The notes beneath the pieces were generated by a model. The model worked only from the letters and a program-made list of their open reading frames with translations. It was not told the origin of the DNA and did not search any database. The translations under genes and the position numbers were made by a program. From positions 2,976,001-3,040,000 of the forward strand of contig NC_088938.1 in assembly GCF_033473495.1 (NCBI RefSeq): 64,000 nucleotides of DNA, written 5' to 3'. Shown here piece after piece: positions 10,277 through 20,715 of this stretch (position 1 is the first letter of the stretch; each line of letters begins with the position of its first letter). The stretch is from Cercospora beticola. Lineage: Eukaryota > Ascomycota > Dothideomycetes > Mycosphaerellales > Mycosphaerellaceae.

Positions 10277-11080
10277 GATCGTGATGAAATTCTCATCTCA
10301 TACGCGCTTCTTCTCATCTCCGACATCGTCTTTACGCGCAACAACAGTACGCAATGTCGGCTCAGAATGTGCTGTCGTGCAAAATGGTACGATTGCCGTG
10401 ATGGAGCTCTGCACGCCCGCATATGCTTCGACGACCTGCTTCCAGCAACACTCATCGTGCTGGACCCGATCAACGGCCTCTTTGGCCTAGCAACTCCCCA
10501 CGTCCCTCAGCAATACCTGCTCAGGACTGTATCAATCCCTTCTCGCAGAGGGACATATCTGGCTCATTCGAAGGCTCGGCGACATCGCATTCACCACAGT
10601 CACGAGTTCAAATTTCGTAGCCTAAAGCAACCCCAAAGGTCTGCCAAGACCATCTCACTCGTGTTGCAGAATCTGAGCATCGGCTCTGAGGATTTTGCGT
10701 CTAATTGCTGAGATACATTTCCATGAGTAAATGAAGCTGTCGTGTCGTGTCAATGTCTGGTCTTACGCGAGACATGCAAGATGTACGATTCCGCTGATCC
10801 TGCGTCGGATTAGCAGAACAGCAGCTCAGGCTGGAGTATTTTAGATGAAGCGTGATGCCATGGTCTGTTGCTCATTGATCATCTCATTATATTCTCACAG
10901 GCTTTTGTATATGCCTAGCACACAGTATCTATCATGTCCTCGAACTCCTCTCACACACAGTTGTGCGCCGCTACGCCATACAAAATATCCAAACCATTCT
11001 CGTACAGTTTATCGACCTTTTTGCCATTCCCGTCTTCGCATTTTCATACGGTTCTGTCCTCCTCCCGCTTCACTCCCACA

Positions 11081-13908
11081 TCACAACCTAATCTTCACTC
11101 CCAGCCCTTGTCCCATATACCACATCTCCTCCCTCCAGCGTCCCAATCTAACCCCCACATCCGCTCTCGCCGCCAACTTCAACTCTCCACCAAGCGCCTT
11201 CCTCACGGCCCCATACCCCACACTTCCCAACCGCCACTCAACCGGCAACTTCGGCGTCAAATACCCCTTCCCGTCAGGCGTCTCCTTAATGGGCGGAATA
11301 GCAATCGGAATATCATACAAAATATTCCCCACTGGATCACCAAAAGAATCCGGATTCGACGCCGGGTCGTCGTTATAAAATGCTGTAGCGTTGAGATCCG
11401 TGATGACGAGAGTAGAATGTTGGAGAGGTGACAAGAGGAGGAACGTAGCGGAAGAGGAGAGGAGATGCATTGTGGCGTCGCGGATGAAATGGGGACCAGA
11501 GGGGGATTTGCGTTTCTTGCTGTCGCCGTTGTCTTCGTCGTCGCCGTCAGGGTTCCATGGGTCGTCGGGAGGTTCTTCAGGATCATTGTCTCCGTCATCA
11601 TCGCCGTCGTCTGGAGGTGCAACATCGCCGAGTTTGGGAGCTTGCACTTCGATTGGAAAACGCGACAGAGCTCGGCTCAATTTGGGGTTGGCGGGGATGG
11701 ACTTCTCGTGCATTTGTAATGTGATCGTAGTATTCCAGCCAGAGATATATTGAGATATAAGTTCGCGGCCTACGGCTCTTGCTTCGGGGCCGCTGATGTC
11801 GAGTGGGGCGTACACAGCTTCGACTGAGAGGCCTGCGTTGAGACCGGTCGTGATTGATAGGTTCCGCGCTGTGGCGTGTCCTAGCAGTGAGCCATTTTTG
11901 ATGATGTGAATGTCGATATACGGAATGCTTGCGGTATAGTTGGTAGGGTTAGTGACGTTGGCACCAGCAACGATAGTCAACGACGTTTTTGTCGTATTGA
12001 CGATGTTGAGATCAGTAATTTTGGGGTCGAGACCTCCAATGAGATCTTGCCCGCCATGCTTGGGAGGGTTATGGCCATCGGGAGGAGGTTGTGGTCGCGA
12101 GACAGCTATAGCATACTTAGCCTATCTACTCTTCTAAAAACGTACAGTCGTAGCATCATGATGCTGTACACAATGTGCAATATATGGCGAGGTTAAGACC
12201 TACGCTTGATGGGAACTGAGCCTTCCGCGGGTATCTTCCGAATTGCAAAATCTCCCAACGCCGTGTCAACGCCGACATCAACTTCGGCTTTGATGGTCAT
12301 GACCACTGTCTTTGTGCCAAACATGAGAGCTTGGATCACATCTGTGAAGACGTCCTCGTCTTGAATCTCAAGCGGAGCATCTTTCACAGCACTCTGTACC
12401 AGAAGAGTCGGGCCTTCGTCGTCGCGGGCATCAATACGAGTGCTGTTGGCGTCTTGCCATTTGCTGAGGTCGAGGCGGCCGAGTTTCTTCTTTTTGTAGA
12501 ACACATCTGCGTCGGCGCGGACCTTGTTCACGTCTATGCTGAAGTTCATCTCTTCTGGAAGAGAGATGGTTGCGAGGACGTTGGCGCTGATGCGAGGGTT
12601 GCTTGCTGGAGTGCCCGGCTCCGCCCACGGGTCAGGCAAGCTGAAATGTGTGTCTGTCAAGGAAAAGTTCTTGATCAAATGACCAAAAGTGCGGCCTGGC
12701 ACAGGCACAGGCACTGTGATGTCTCGCATCAGATCTGTGATCCAGCCCGGCGTATCGAGCGAAGGTGAATCTGAGCCGCGCACATAGACAGTGGCAGTTT
12801 TGCCGTGGATATAACGCCCAAGGAACATATCGAGCGGAGACATGGACGTCCCTGGGCAATCTTGTGTCAAGACAGAAGGCAGCTCACGTACGGTTCCAGT
12901 TGCGTTGGCCACGACATTCTTCTTCGGCTGAATGTGGATCTGCTCGGTAATGGCATCTGCGAGCATGATGTATGGATCACTCTTTTCGCAGTTGTCTACG
13001 AGAATACCGAAACCCAGCGGCGGTACAGTGAAGTCGATAGGGAAGTCGTTCTGCACCTTGATTGATACATCCGCGGCCATACCCTTGCCAGTGGGAATAT
13101 CAACTTCCCGGAAGTTCAGCTTCTTAATATCGTATGCGGGTATTGAAGGGATCTCGTCGCCACTGAAAGTCATCTCTTGTTGGACGAGTTGCTGGCCAAG
13201 GCTGATCAGCCCGCTCTTCAACGGGACCTGAGCTCTGCCCACGACGCGTAATGATCCTAACCGGCCATCGATCCAGTCGTTGGCAATGGCTCTGATTCCG
13301 TCGACATCACCCGGCTCGAGATCAGTCAAGAAATCGATACCGGTGATGTGCTGGTCACGAATATATGCTTTGATTGGAGGCAGATGCGCAATGCCCAGCA
13401 GCACGTTTCCATACTCTGGTAGCGATACGGCCATGTTGCCCTCTCCTGTCTCAACCTCCTCGGCGATGTATGTGCATAGCTTCCCGAGCCTTCGCACTGA
13501 GGCTTGCTTGACTCTTGTCGAATCAAGCTTGAAGTTTCCCTGCACTCTTGCACGCACTCCTGTCGCGGTGAAGGAGTCGATGGATAGGCTCGTGGGCTCG
13601 AATACGATAGCCTCGGCAGCATATTGCTGAACTGCTGTCGGTGCCACGAAGGCGAAGATGATGATCAATGCAGCGACAATGCATAGTATCAGCAAGGCGA
13701 TCAGGCTCGGCCATCGTAGCTTCTTCTTGCGGCCACCTTTGCTGCCTTGAATGCCTCGTAGTAGCGATGAGGCTGAGGAGTCGTTTTGCGGTCGGCTCTG
13801 TTCGGTGCTTTCTGTTTGACCCCCGGCCAGCAGTGGTGTATTCTCTGACGCTCCAAAGTCGCTCTCCTGCTGCCGGACATCGTCGTCCTCGCGACGCGAA
13901 TCGGCCAT
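11081..13908 (-). CDS. DUF3712-type single-pass (vacuolar) membrane protein, Tag1-like
   Basis: Two exons: 13908-12204 and 12105-11081, joined through a 97-nt phase-1 intron (GTAGGT donor, CTATAG acceptor); product 909 residues. The N-terminus is cytosolic-looking with an ENTPLL dileucine motif near residue 25, which suggests vacuolar sorting. A basic stretch (KGGRKKKLRWP) precedes one transmembrane segment (SLIALLILCIVAALIIIFAF) at about 62-87. The rest is a long lumenal beta-rich region with LEA-like repeats, characteristic of fungal DUF3712 proteins related to yeast Tag1 (vacuolar, autophagy termination). An Asp/Glu/Pro-rich insert lies in the second exon-encoded part. A Tag1-like function is inference. 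It is divergent from ARG3. Confidence 0.8.
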
Positions 13909-14191
13909 GGTGGTAAACGTGCTCGTATCGTGGTCGGGCTGATCGCTACGTCACCAGCGTGCGACGCTTGTCGAGGTGGCCTTCATGCGATGGAGGCGAG
14001 GCTGCCGGCGACAGGAAGGAACAAAGAAAGTACGAGGATGGGTATGGGCAATGGAAGTGTAGGAGATGTGTGACCGGGTCAGGTGATGGTTCGCATCAAC
14101 GACTAGACTGCTCAGTGCTAGACTGCGGCTGCGGTTGGATCATGCTGGGCGACGACGAATCATGTGAAGGCGGGGAGACGATCGGCGGAGG

Positions 14192-14197
14192 GAGTCA
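14192..14197 (-). promoter_or_regulatory. Gcn4/CPC1-type element (TGACTC) upstream of ARG3
   Basis: GAGTCA on the plus strand (TGACTC on the minus) lies 95 bp upstream of the ARG3 ATG in the 378-bp divergent DUF3712/ARG3 promoter. TGACTC is the core of the Gcn4/CPC1/CpcA general amino-acid control site. A matching core lies upstream of ILV6. The rest of 13909-14286 shows no other feature. Confidence 0.5.
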
Positions 14198-14286
14198 GAA
14201 GCGCCAAGCGCGGCGTGCAGCTCAAGTACCGCGCTGCATTAGAGCTCGACGCTGCAGCTCCAATTAATTTTCTACAGCATAGCACA

Positions 14287-15378
14287 ATGGCTCCCACACG
14301 ACTCTGCCGACCCTCCACCCTGCGCAGTGCGGCCAATGCCTCCAAGCGCTTCTACTCCTCGCCCGCTCAGCCCTCACAATCGCCATTCGCGCCTCGACAC
14401 TTCCTCTCTATCAGCGATGTGACACCGCAGGAATTGACGACGCTCGTTCGAAATGCCGCCAAATACAAGGCAGCAGTCAAGTCGGGGAGCATTCCTGCTC
14501 ACCTTCAGAACAAGCTGGTTGCCCAAACGGTAGCCCTCATGTTCACCAAGCGATCCACCCGAACCCGTGTTTCGACCGAATCTGCTGTACAAATGCTCGG
14601 CGGACATCCCATGTTCCTCGGATCGAATGACATTCAGCTGGGTGTGAATGAGTCACTCTACGATACGTCTCTCGTCATCAGCAGCATGGTCTCTGCTATT
14701 GTAGCACGAGTCAACGCCCACGCCGATGTAGCAGACCTCGCAAAGCACAGCAGCAAGCCTGTCATCAATGCTCTGTCAGATCTCTACCACCCTCTTCAGA
14801 CCATCGCCGATTTCCAGACCCTTGTAGAGGCATTTGGTAGCAAGAGCAAGAGCTGGAATCAGGAGAGCCTAGGCTTGGAAGGCATGAAGCTCGCATGGAT
14901 TGGTGACGCGAACAACGTGCTGTTCGATCTTGCCATTGGTGCCGCCAAGCTGGGCGTAGAGGTCAGCGTGGCCACACCAAAAGGATATGAGATCCCAGCC
15001 TTCATGCGGGACATCATCAAGAGCACCAACCCCAACTTCAAGCTCACGGAAACCAATGTTCCCGAGGAAGCCGTCAAGAATGCTGATGTGCTGGTCACAG
15101 ATACTTGGGTCAGCATGGGTCAGGAAGCTGAGACGAAGAAGAGGCTTGCCGATTTTGCTGGCTTCCAGATTACAAAAGACCTTGCCGTACGTGGTGGGGC
15201 CAAGCAAGATTGGCGATTTATGCACTGCCTTCCTCGACATCAGGAAGAAGTCGCGGACGAGGTCTTCTACTCGCCCGCTTCACTCGTCTTTCAGGAGGCC
15301 GAAAACAGGCTTTGGGCCGCAACTTCTGCGCTGGAGGCTTTTGTTGTGCATAAAGGAAACATCAAGTCCTCACCTTGA
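14287..15378 (+). CDS. ARG3: Ornithine carbamoyltransferase, mitochondrial
   Basis: Single exon, 363 residues. The enzyme makes citrulline from ornithine and carbamoyl phosphate in the arginine pathway. Diagnostic motifs are STRTR (90-94, carbamoyl-phosphate binding), HPLQ (168-171), and HCLP (313-316, ornithine/catalytic Cys). The ATG at 14287 was chosen because it starts a mitochondrial-type presequence (Arg/Ser-rich MAPTRLCRPSTLRSAANASK); the frame is open upstream but precedes the expected protein. Length matches fungal OTCs. It shares a 378-bp divergent promoter with the DUF3712 gene, and that promoter holds a TGACTC element, consistent with general amino-acid control. Confidence 0.97.
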   Translation: MAPTRLCRPSTLRSAANASKRFYSSPAQPSQSPFAPRHFLSISDVTPQELTTLVRNAAKYKAAVKSGSIPAHLQNKLVAQTVALMFTKRSTRTRVSTESAVQMLGGHPMFLGSNDIQLGVNESLYDTSLVISSMVSAIVARVNAHADVADLAKHSSKPVINALSDLYHPLQTIADFQTLVEAFGSKSKSWNQESLGLEGMKLAWIGDANNVLFDLAIGAAKLGVEVSVATPKGYEIPAFMRDIIKSTNPNFKLTETNVPEEAVKNADVLVTDTWVSMGQEAETKKRLADFAGFQITKDLAVRGGAKQDWRFMHCLPRHQEEVADEVFYSPASLVFQEAENRLWAATSALEAFVVHKGNIKSSP

Positions 15379-15953
15379 AGGCGATAATCCCATCTCACAC
15401 GGTCAAATACCGTGGAATACCAGTGCACTGTTTGAACTTGTGCGCCCAACTGGTGTGGTCTTGACGTTTTGGCATGCTGGCTGGAGCCTCAAGCATTGGC
15501 AGCGATCTGTCAATGCGGAAGCTGATCCAGATGGCCAAAGGTCGCGTCGCTTCGCGAAGCATCGATGAGAAAGTTCTTGGACGGCTCCTCACCTGGGGCA
15601 TTTTTGAACGTGACCGGTCTCGTGGAGGTCGTCACAGGGCGAATTGCCATGATCACCAGAATCGTTACCGTCACGCGTAGAATTTGTAGCGTATTAGCGT
15701 GTGTAAAAGTTCAATGTCCCTATACACTTCGACACAACTGACTTCACACTATTTAATTACCGCCGTGCCCCAGACGATTCTGGAAGCAGAAGCTAATGCA
15801 GTATCAGCAAACGGCCAGTGCGAGCGACGCGTTTCAAGACTCTTGATCGTTTGCTCTCCCTGGGCACGGCCACGCATCCGCTGACCACTGACTCCTGACA
15901 AGTACCTCGCACGAACGCGCCTGTACCACTGTCGCTTGCGGCACCTGGGAGCG
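15379..15953. other. Intergenic region
   Basis: This is the ARG3 3' flank and G-patch gene 5' flank. Small ORFs run in both directions, with no recognisable gene, repeat or RNA. Confidence 0.5.
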
Positions 15954-16994
15954 ATGTCCTCCAGCGAATCTGATTCTGTACGGAGCGCCGACGACTATCG
16001 CACGCGATCCTCATCACCAGAAAATGAGGTCCTTTTCGAAGGACGTGGCAAGCCAGCTCGCACGACTGCGCGGCCGCCGCAGCAGCCAACACTGACAGAC
16101 AATGATTCTCTCCCTAGACCTGCAGTCGCGACCGGGATCTTCACCGCGTCAGCAGCCTCGAGCTCCGCTTCCAGTCAACCACCGGCTCAGCACAGCATTT
16201 TCCTCTTCTCGCCAGAAGCCACACCTTTCTCCCCACAGCATGGCAGCCTAAGCAGCAACGACAAATGTGCTTCTGCGCAGTCCTCGCGACTACCTTCGGA
16301 GCACCAAGTGCACCCACGTCCAACTGTCTCAACGGAGCAAAGCTCTGGAGACGACGCAGAGCTACTAGCCCTTTTCCGTGCTCAGCTTCAGCGCCGTGAT
16401 GCCAGAGCCCCGCCATCAAATGAGCATTTCAAATATGAAACATCCGCTGCATCATCGCAGAGTGGAACTCAAGTCGATGAGGATGACCAGCAGTTGCCCA
16501 GAAAACAACCTCGTTACATTCTCCTCAAAGAGCAGGAATTGAAACAGCAACAATTTACCGATCCGTCCCCGACCTACACCTGGGCTCGCGTCTCACCATT
16601 CGACAGACAAGTACTTCCGCTGGATGCGCCGTGGGAACCCGATCCCACTCGTCCGCCGAAATCAAGCTCGAAAACGAGCTGGTCAACTCCAGCGAAATCT
16701 ACTCTTTCCACAAATTCGAGACCCAGTACATCATCCAGCTCAAAGCATGCGAACCAACAGGCACTCGACTCAGAAGAGAAGGAAGAAGACGAGGAACCTT
16801 TGACATGGGAAACGCTTCCTCGGACAGAAGATCTCCCAATTCATATGCCGTTTGGGAAGAAGATGCTGGAGAAGAATGGATGGAAAGAAGGAGAAGGGCT
16901 GGGAAAGAGAGGAGAGGGAAGAAGCAAGGTATTGGATTTGAGGTTGAGTGGGCAGGCGAGGGGCCATGGAGAGAGGGGTGGAGTGGGGAGTTGA
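15954..16994 (+). CDS. G-patch domain protein
   Basis: Single exon, 346 residues from the first true ATG at 15954 (MSSSESDSVRS). Most of the protein is disordered Ser/Pro/Gln-rich, with a KQPRYILLKEQELKQQQF motif mid-way. The C-terminus carries a G-patch-like segment beginning PFGKKMLEKNGWKEGEGLG and ending near the stop with Gly-rich sequence (GHGERGGVG). G-patch proteins usually bind or activate DEAH helicases in splicing or ribosome assembly, so a nuclear RNA role is likely. The specific orthologue is not known to me. The gene converges on the fatty-acid-hydroxylase gene. Confidence 0.75.
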   Translation: MSSSESDSVRSADDYRTRSSSPENEVLFEGRGKPARTTARPPQQPTLTDNDSLPRPAVATGIFTASAASSSASSQPPAQHSIFLFSPEATPFSPQHGSLSSNDKCASAQSSRLPSEHQVHPRPTVSTEQSSGDDAELLALFRAQLQRRDARAPPSNEHFKYETSAASSQSGTQVDEDDQQLPRKQPRYILLKEQELKQQQFTDPSPTYTWARVSPFDRQVLPLDAPWEPDPTRPPKSSSKTSWSTPAKSTLSTNSRPSTSSSSKHANQQALDSEEKEEDEEPLTWETLPRTEDLPIHMPFGKKMLEKNGWKEGEGLGKRGEGRSKVLDLRLSGQARGHGERGGVGS

Positions 16995-17342
16995 GTGCAA
17001 GTCATGAAGTCGAGTGCTTGTGACACTGGGCGAGAGCGAGGGTGGACCGCACGAGTTCAGGAAGTGGAAGGGTGTGTGTCGAAGAGGAACATTAAGGGCG
17101 AATTTAGTTCAAAGCTGCAAATCGATTGCGCGGAGGTAGAAATACTTAAGCGGGAAGGTCGGTAGCGAATGGAATGAACACGGTAGAGAACATAAAAATC
17201 TGAATCTGCAAAAGCAACCTCGTTATGATGACAGGATCAGACATATTCTCATTCTCGCTAAAGTAACACTACAATCAAAACATCTTGGGTATATCCTCCA
17301 CTTCATTCTCTCCCTCTCCTCCTCCTTATCTTATCTAGCCAT
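16995..17342. other. Convergent 3' region
   Basis: This lies between the stops of two convergent genes. It is moderately AT-rich, with no gene or hairpin worth calling. Confidence 0.5.
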
Positions 17343-18398
17343 CTACCACCACGGCAGCCTAACCTTCTCATTCCAATCCACAACCCCCTCCTTCATCTCA
17401 ATCCTATCCCCCGCAGTCCCAAAAACCACATCCCAAACCCTCGTCTGCTTCCCATAATTCCGACTCTTCTTCCACCCCTGCCGATGATGCAAATCATGAT
17501 CCTCAGTACAAAGTTCCATCCCAAAATAACTCAACAACCACCCATTCGTACTCGGCGGACTCGTCCAAACTCTGAGTCCAGAATGTCCAAACAATTCCGT
17601 GAAAACAATGTATTGATGACAGAGCCACCAATCACTGAACCCCATAGGAAAGCGAAAAACGTATTTGAGAGTGACGTATGTGAGGAAAGGTATAATAGCG
17701 ATATCGAAAATTTCTTGTTCGGTGTCGGCGTATAAAGTGAGGAGCGGGTTGGGGTGTTTGGTTAAGTGGTGAGTTCGGTGGAATTTCCAGAGGAAATCGG
17801 ATTCGTGCATGAGGCGGTGGTACCAGTAGAAGAAGAAGTCGAGGACGATGCCGTAGAGGCCCAGCTCCAGTGGAAGGTAGATGAAACTAAGAGAGTCCCA
17901 GGGACTGGAAGCGGTGCGGTAGGCGAGGAAAACCGTCATGAAGGGACGGAACGTTGAGGTGGATGAGAGGGAGCGGAAGACCTTTTTAACGCCGTGGTCG
18001 GGGACTTCGTCGCGGGCGTGTTTGTCGCCGTCGAGGAAGCCGTAGGTGTGGCCGAGGTTGCGCATCATGTTGATTTCGTGGATGGCGTTGATTTTGTAGG
18101 CGATGGAGTAGAAGATGAAGGCTGGTATCCAGTGGAGTGGTTTGCTGAAGTACCAGGTGTAGAGTTGGTGGAGGGCTAAGGGCCATAGAGCGTGTGGGAG
18201 GACCCATTTGTGGGCTTCAAATTCGGGAATGTATGGCATCTTGTCAGATTTCTGGTGTACAGGCGTTGCACGATCCAGATCGCTGGGGTTCATAGACAGC
18301 CAGTTGTAGAGGTAGTGGTGGAAGGACCAGCCTTTCTTTTCTGGATCGGAGCGCCATGTGGACTTCATGGAGTCCTTGGGGTTTCGTTCGACGACCAT
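17343..18398 (-). CDS. Fatty acid hydroxylase / sterol desaturase superfamily membrane protein
   Basis: Single exon, 351 residues. The three His clusters of the di-iron membrane hydroxylase superfamily are present: HRLMH, HRTHH and a late DHDLHHRQG. Hydrophobic membrane segments flank them (HALWPLALHQLYTWY, FIYLPLELGLYGIVLDFFF, and IIPFLTYVTLKY). Such enzymes act in the ER membrane on sterols or fatty acyl chains, using cytochrome b5-linked electrons. Which substrate is not clear: it does not look like a typical ERG3 or ERG25. The start is supported by a clean leader and no plausible upstream exon. Confidence 0.88.
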   Translation of the reverse strand: MVVERNPKDSMKSTWRSDPEKKGWSFHHYLYNWLSMNPSDLDRATPVHQKSDKMPYIPEFEAHKWVLPHALWPLALHQLYTWYFSKPLHWIPAFIFYSIAYKINAIHEINMMRNLGHTYGFLDGDKHARDEVPDHGVKKVFRSLSSTSTFRPFMTVFLAYRTASSPWDSLSFIYLPLELGLYGIVLDFFFYWYHRLMHESDFLWKFHRTHHLTKHPNPLLTLYADTEQEIFDIAIIPFLTYVTLKYVFRFPMGFSDWWLCHQYIVFTELFGHSGLRVWTSPPSTNGWLLSYFGMELCTEDHDLHHRQGWKKSRNYGKQTRVWDVVFGTAGDRIEMKEGVVDWNEKVRLPWW

Positions 18399-19229
18399 CT
18401 TGACTGCGACTGTATGTGATGTCGGTAGAGGTTAGTGGTACGGAAAACAAACGAGGTCAGTCACTTAAGTATCATCGCCACAAGTCGTTCTCGGAATTGC
18501 GACACCACGCTGCGTGCATGTGATTTTGAGGGACGTCCGAAGGCATCCAGATTCTTGCGGACACTTCCGCCGTAGGGCTAGCCAGTGGGCGGTGCCATGA
18601 GGTGCAAATAGAGTCGACAGGACGCCACACTGAGCCGAGTTGGGGTAAAGATCGGCGCTAGAAGGAGCGAAGGGACGAATGGAGGATGTTTCAACCAACC
18701 AAACAACGTCAGAGAGAGAAACGTGGTTGTGCCGAGGCTAGACGGAAAGAAAGTGAAGACTCAGGTACCTGCATCTCTCACCACACAACGGTATGGGTAT
18801 GGCTTTGAGATTCATTTTACGCGGGGTTCTCCGTCGGCAGACTTCAGGCACCGAGATAAGATCCTTGAGCGGTTCTTGTCTGGGGAGGCCAGAAACGCCT
18901 ATGCAGAGCCACGCGCATGTATCCGAGCAGTACGATCTGTTGCACGTCATACTGCGTGCTGCCGAGTGTGCTGCCGGGCCAGCCTGGTAGGCTTGAGTGG
19001 GATTCAATGTAGCTCTGCCGAATCGAAGTGAATCCATTACGTCCATGTACAGCAGTTCCAGCTTGTTGAGGCCTCTGTGGGACAAACCCTGAACATTCAG
19101 TATTGTACACCCAAACACCGCTGCTAACCAATGCATGAGCCTGTCTTCCGTCCGTTCCCATGACCAGAATATGACGGAGATGTGGAAAGATTCCAAAAAA
19201 GAAGCCAATGTCGCAGTGTCCAACTTCGC
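18399..19229. other. Intergenic region
   Basis: An 830-bp gap. A minus-strand ORF of 161 codons (18738-19223) and several plus-strand ORFs overlap one another and resemble nothing; no splice pattern supports them. The right end borders the ILV6 stop codon. Confidence 0.45.
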
Positions 19230-20410
19230 CTATGAAGGAGGAAGTGCGGCAGCATCCATGACTTCTTCTACTTCCTTCGTCTGTTCGCTCTCGCCGCCTT
19301 CAAGCGGAGATCGAGGCAATGCCATGAGACCTGCAGGCAGTCAGCTTCCTGCATGGAACAAGGCTCCATTGACGACGATTTTACTGACCTGTTCGTGCCG
19401 ATTCGAGGATGCCAAACGGCGAGATGAGTTTCATATACGAGTCGATCCTATTCGGCTTGGCACTGAGCTCAATAATGCAGTTGTTTGTGGAGATATCGAG
19501 CACTTTTCCGCCGAATTGGTGAGTCAGATAGGTGATGGTCTCGAGATGCTGGTGCTTCATTCGGAGGGCCTCGGATGGGGCCAGGTTTCGTGGATGGAAG
19601 TCAATGTCCTGGCATTTCAGTTAGTTCTTGTCGTGGGATATAGATGCCTTTCCTCTTGTGCTACACGGCTCCTTCGTGCGAAATGGGTATCTCTGGATCG
19701 GGCAGACTCACTGATGCAACATCCACGCCTTCCTCGAAAGATGCTGAAGTTGCGGTAGCCTCTGGCTGGCCATCGATATTGCCAAGGTCTCCACCACCAA
19801 TAGCCGCGGAGTCCACGCTTCCGTATGTCGCATCGCCCGTCATTTCCCTGTGGTGAGCCAGGAGCTCCTCAAAGTACTCTGGTCCAAGGATGCTAATCTT
19901 GGCCAGCAGCAATTCTCTCTGCACAAGTGGTGCTTGAGTGTAATCCAGCACAGCCCACACCGGGACCAGATCCTCTAGCTGCCTCCTGGCCTGCTCGACA
20001 ACGCCATCCTGACCTTGCAGCACAATTGTCATACGCGACAGATCTGCGACTTCCGTGCTGCATACGACAAGGGAGTCGATGTTGAAACCACGTGCTGCAA
20101 GAATTCCCGAGACACGGGAGAGCACACCGGGCTCATTTTGAACGAGGCAGTTGAGGACGTGTCTCTTGGGAGGTGCCTTGTCGGGGAGGGGAGTCTCGTA
20201 GAGGATGGACGAGACAGCGGCGGCAGGCGAAATGCTGGAGGAGCCCGGCTGGCCAGCAGTGGGGAGCGGAGCGATGCGGCGATGGAGGGCTTTGTATGCG
20301 ATAGCGGACGTCGATGAGGACTGATGGCGGACTTGCGATGCGGCGATCTGACGGGCAGGGCCAGACTGCAACTGGCGTGTGAGCAGCTGGACAGCACGTT
20401 TTGAGGCCAT
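19230..20410 (-). CDS. ILV6: Acetolactate synthase regulatory (small) subunit, mitochondrial
   Basis: Three exons: 20410-19712, 19608-19389, 19330-19230; product 339 residues. It activates the catalytic subunit ILV2 and confers valine feedback inhibition in branched-chain amino-acid synthesis. The N-terminus is a mitochondrial presequence. An ACT domain follows at about residue 83 (HVLNCLVQNEPGVLSRVSGI). The second conserved part starts at HPRNLAPSEALRMKHQHLET and includes THQFGGKVLDIS and ELSAKP. Introns of 103 nt (GTGAGT, CTAAC) and 58 nt (GTCAGT, CTGAC) restore the frame exactly; reading straight through the first donor would end the protein early. A Gcn4-type site lies 115 bp upstream. 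It is divergent from the KH-domain gene. Confidence 0.96.
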
Positions 20411-20524
20411 TGTGAGGGCTGTGAGGCGTGGTGATGTGTCAATGGCTGACTGGCTGTGCTACTACAACTCGCCAGACGCTCTTTCACGCCAGACTTTCGG
20501 CGTGCGGAGAGCTGCAAGCTTGCA

Positions 20525-20530
20525 GAGTCA
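20525..20530 (-). promoter_or_regulatory. Gcn4/CPC1-type element (TGACTC) upstream of ILV6
   Basis: GAGTCA on the plus strand, read as GTGACTCT toward ILV6, lies 115 bp upstream of the ILV6 ATG in the 305-bp promoter shared with the KH-domain gene. It is the same core as the element upstream of ARG3. Function is inferred. Confidence 0.5.
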
Positions 20531-20715
20531 CAGCCCGGCTGACAGGGAAGGTGGCCCGAATTCCGGCTGCACGATCCGAAATCTCGAGGAAAGCTCGAGC
20601 ATCACTCTACTTTCTGCCGTTTCATCTCTCCACCGCCCTGCCATGCGCCGCTCCGCCTCCTCTTGACAGCATCCACTTGTCGACAACTGCTCAGATTGGC
20701 GACAACACCTCCAAC

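Larger units (their letters stand above)
9969..11080. other. RNR1 upstream region / DUF3712 gene 3' region
   Basis: This 1.1-kb gap separates the RNR1 start from the stop of the next minus-strand gene. Overlapping plus-strand ORFs (9858-10490, 10199-10711) have basic, Cys/Ser-rich translations with no family resemblance, and I regard them as chance. It contains the MluI-box and E2F-like motifs listed separately. Confidence 0.55.

Noticed and set aside
9858..10711. Overlapping plus-strand ORFs upstream of RNR1
   Set aside because: They cover RNR1 exon 1 and its first intron plus the promoter. Compositions are unlike the neighbouring genes, and no splice pattern supports them.
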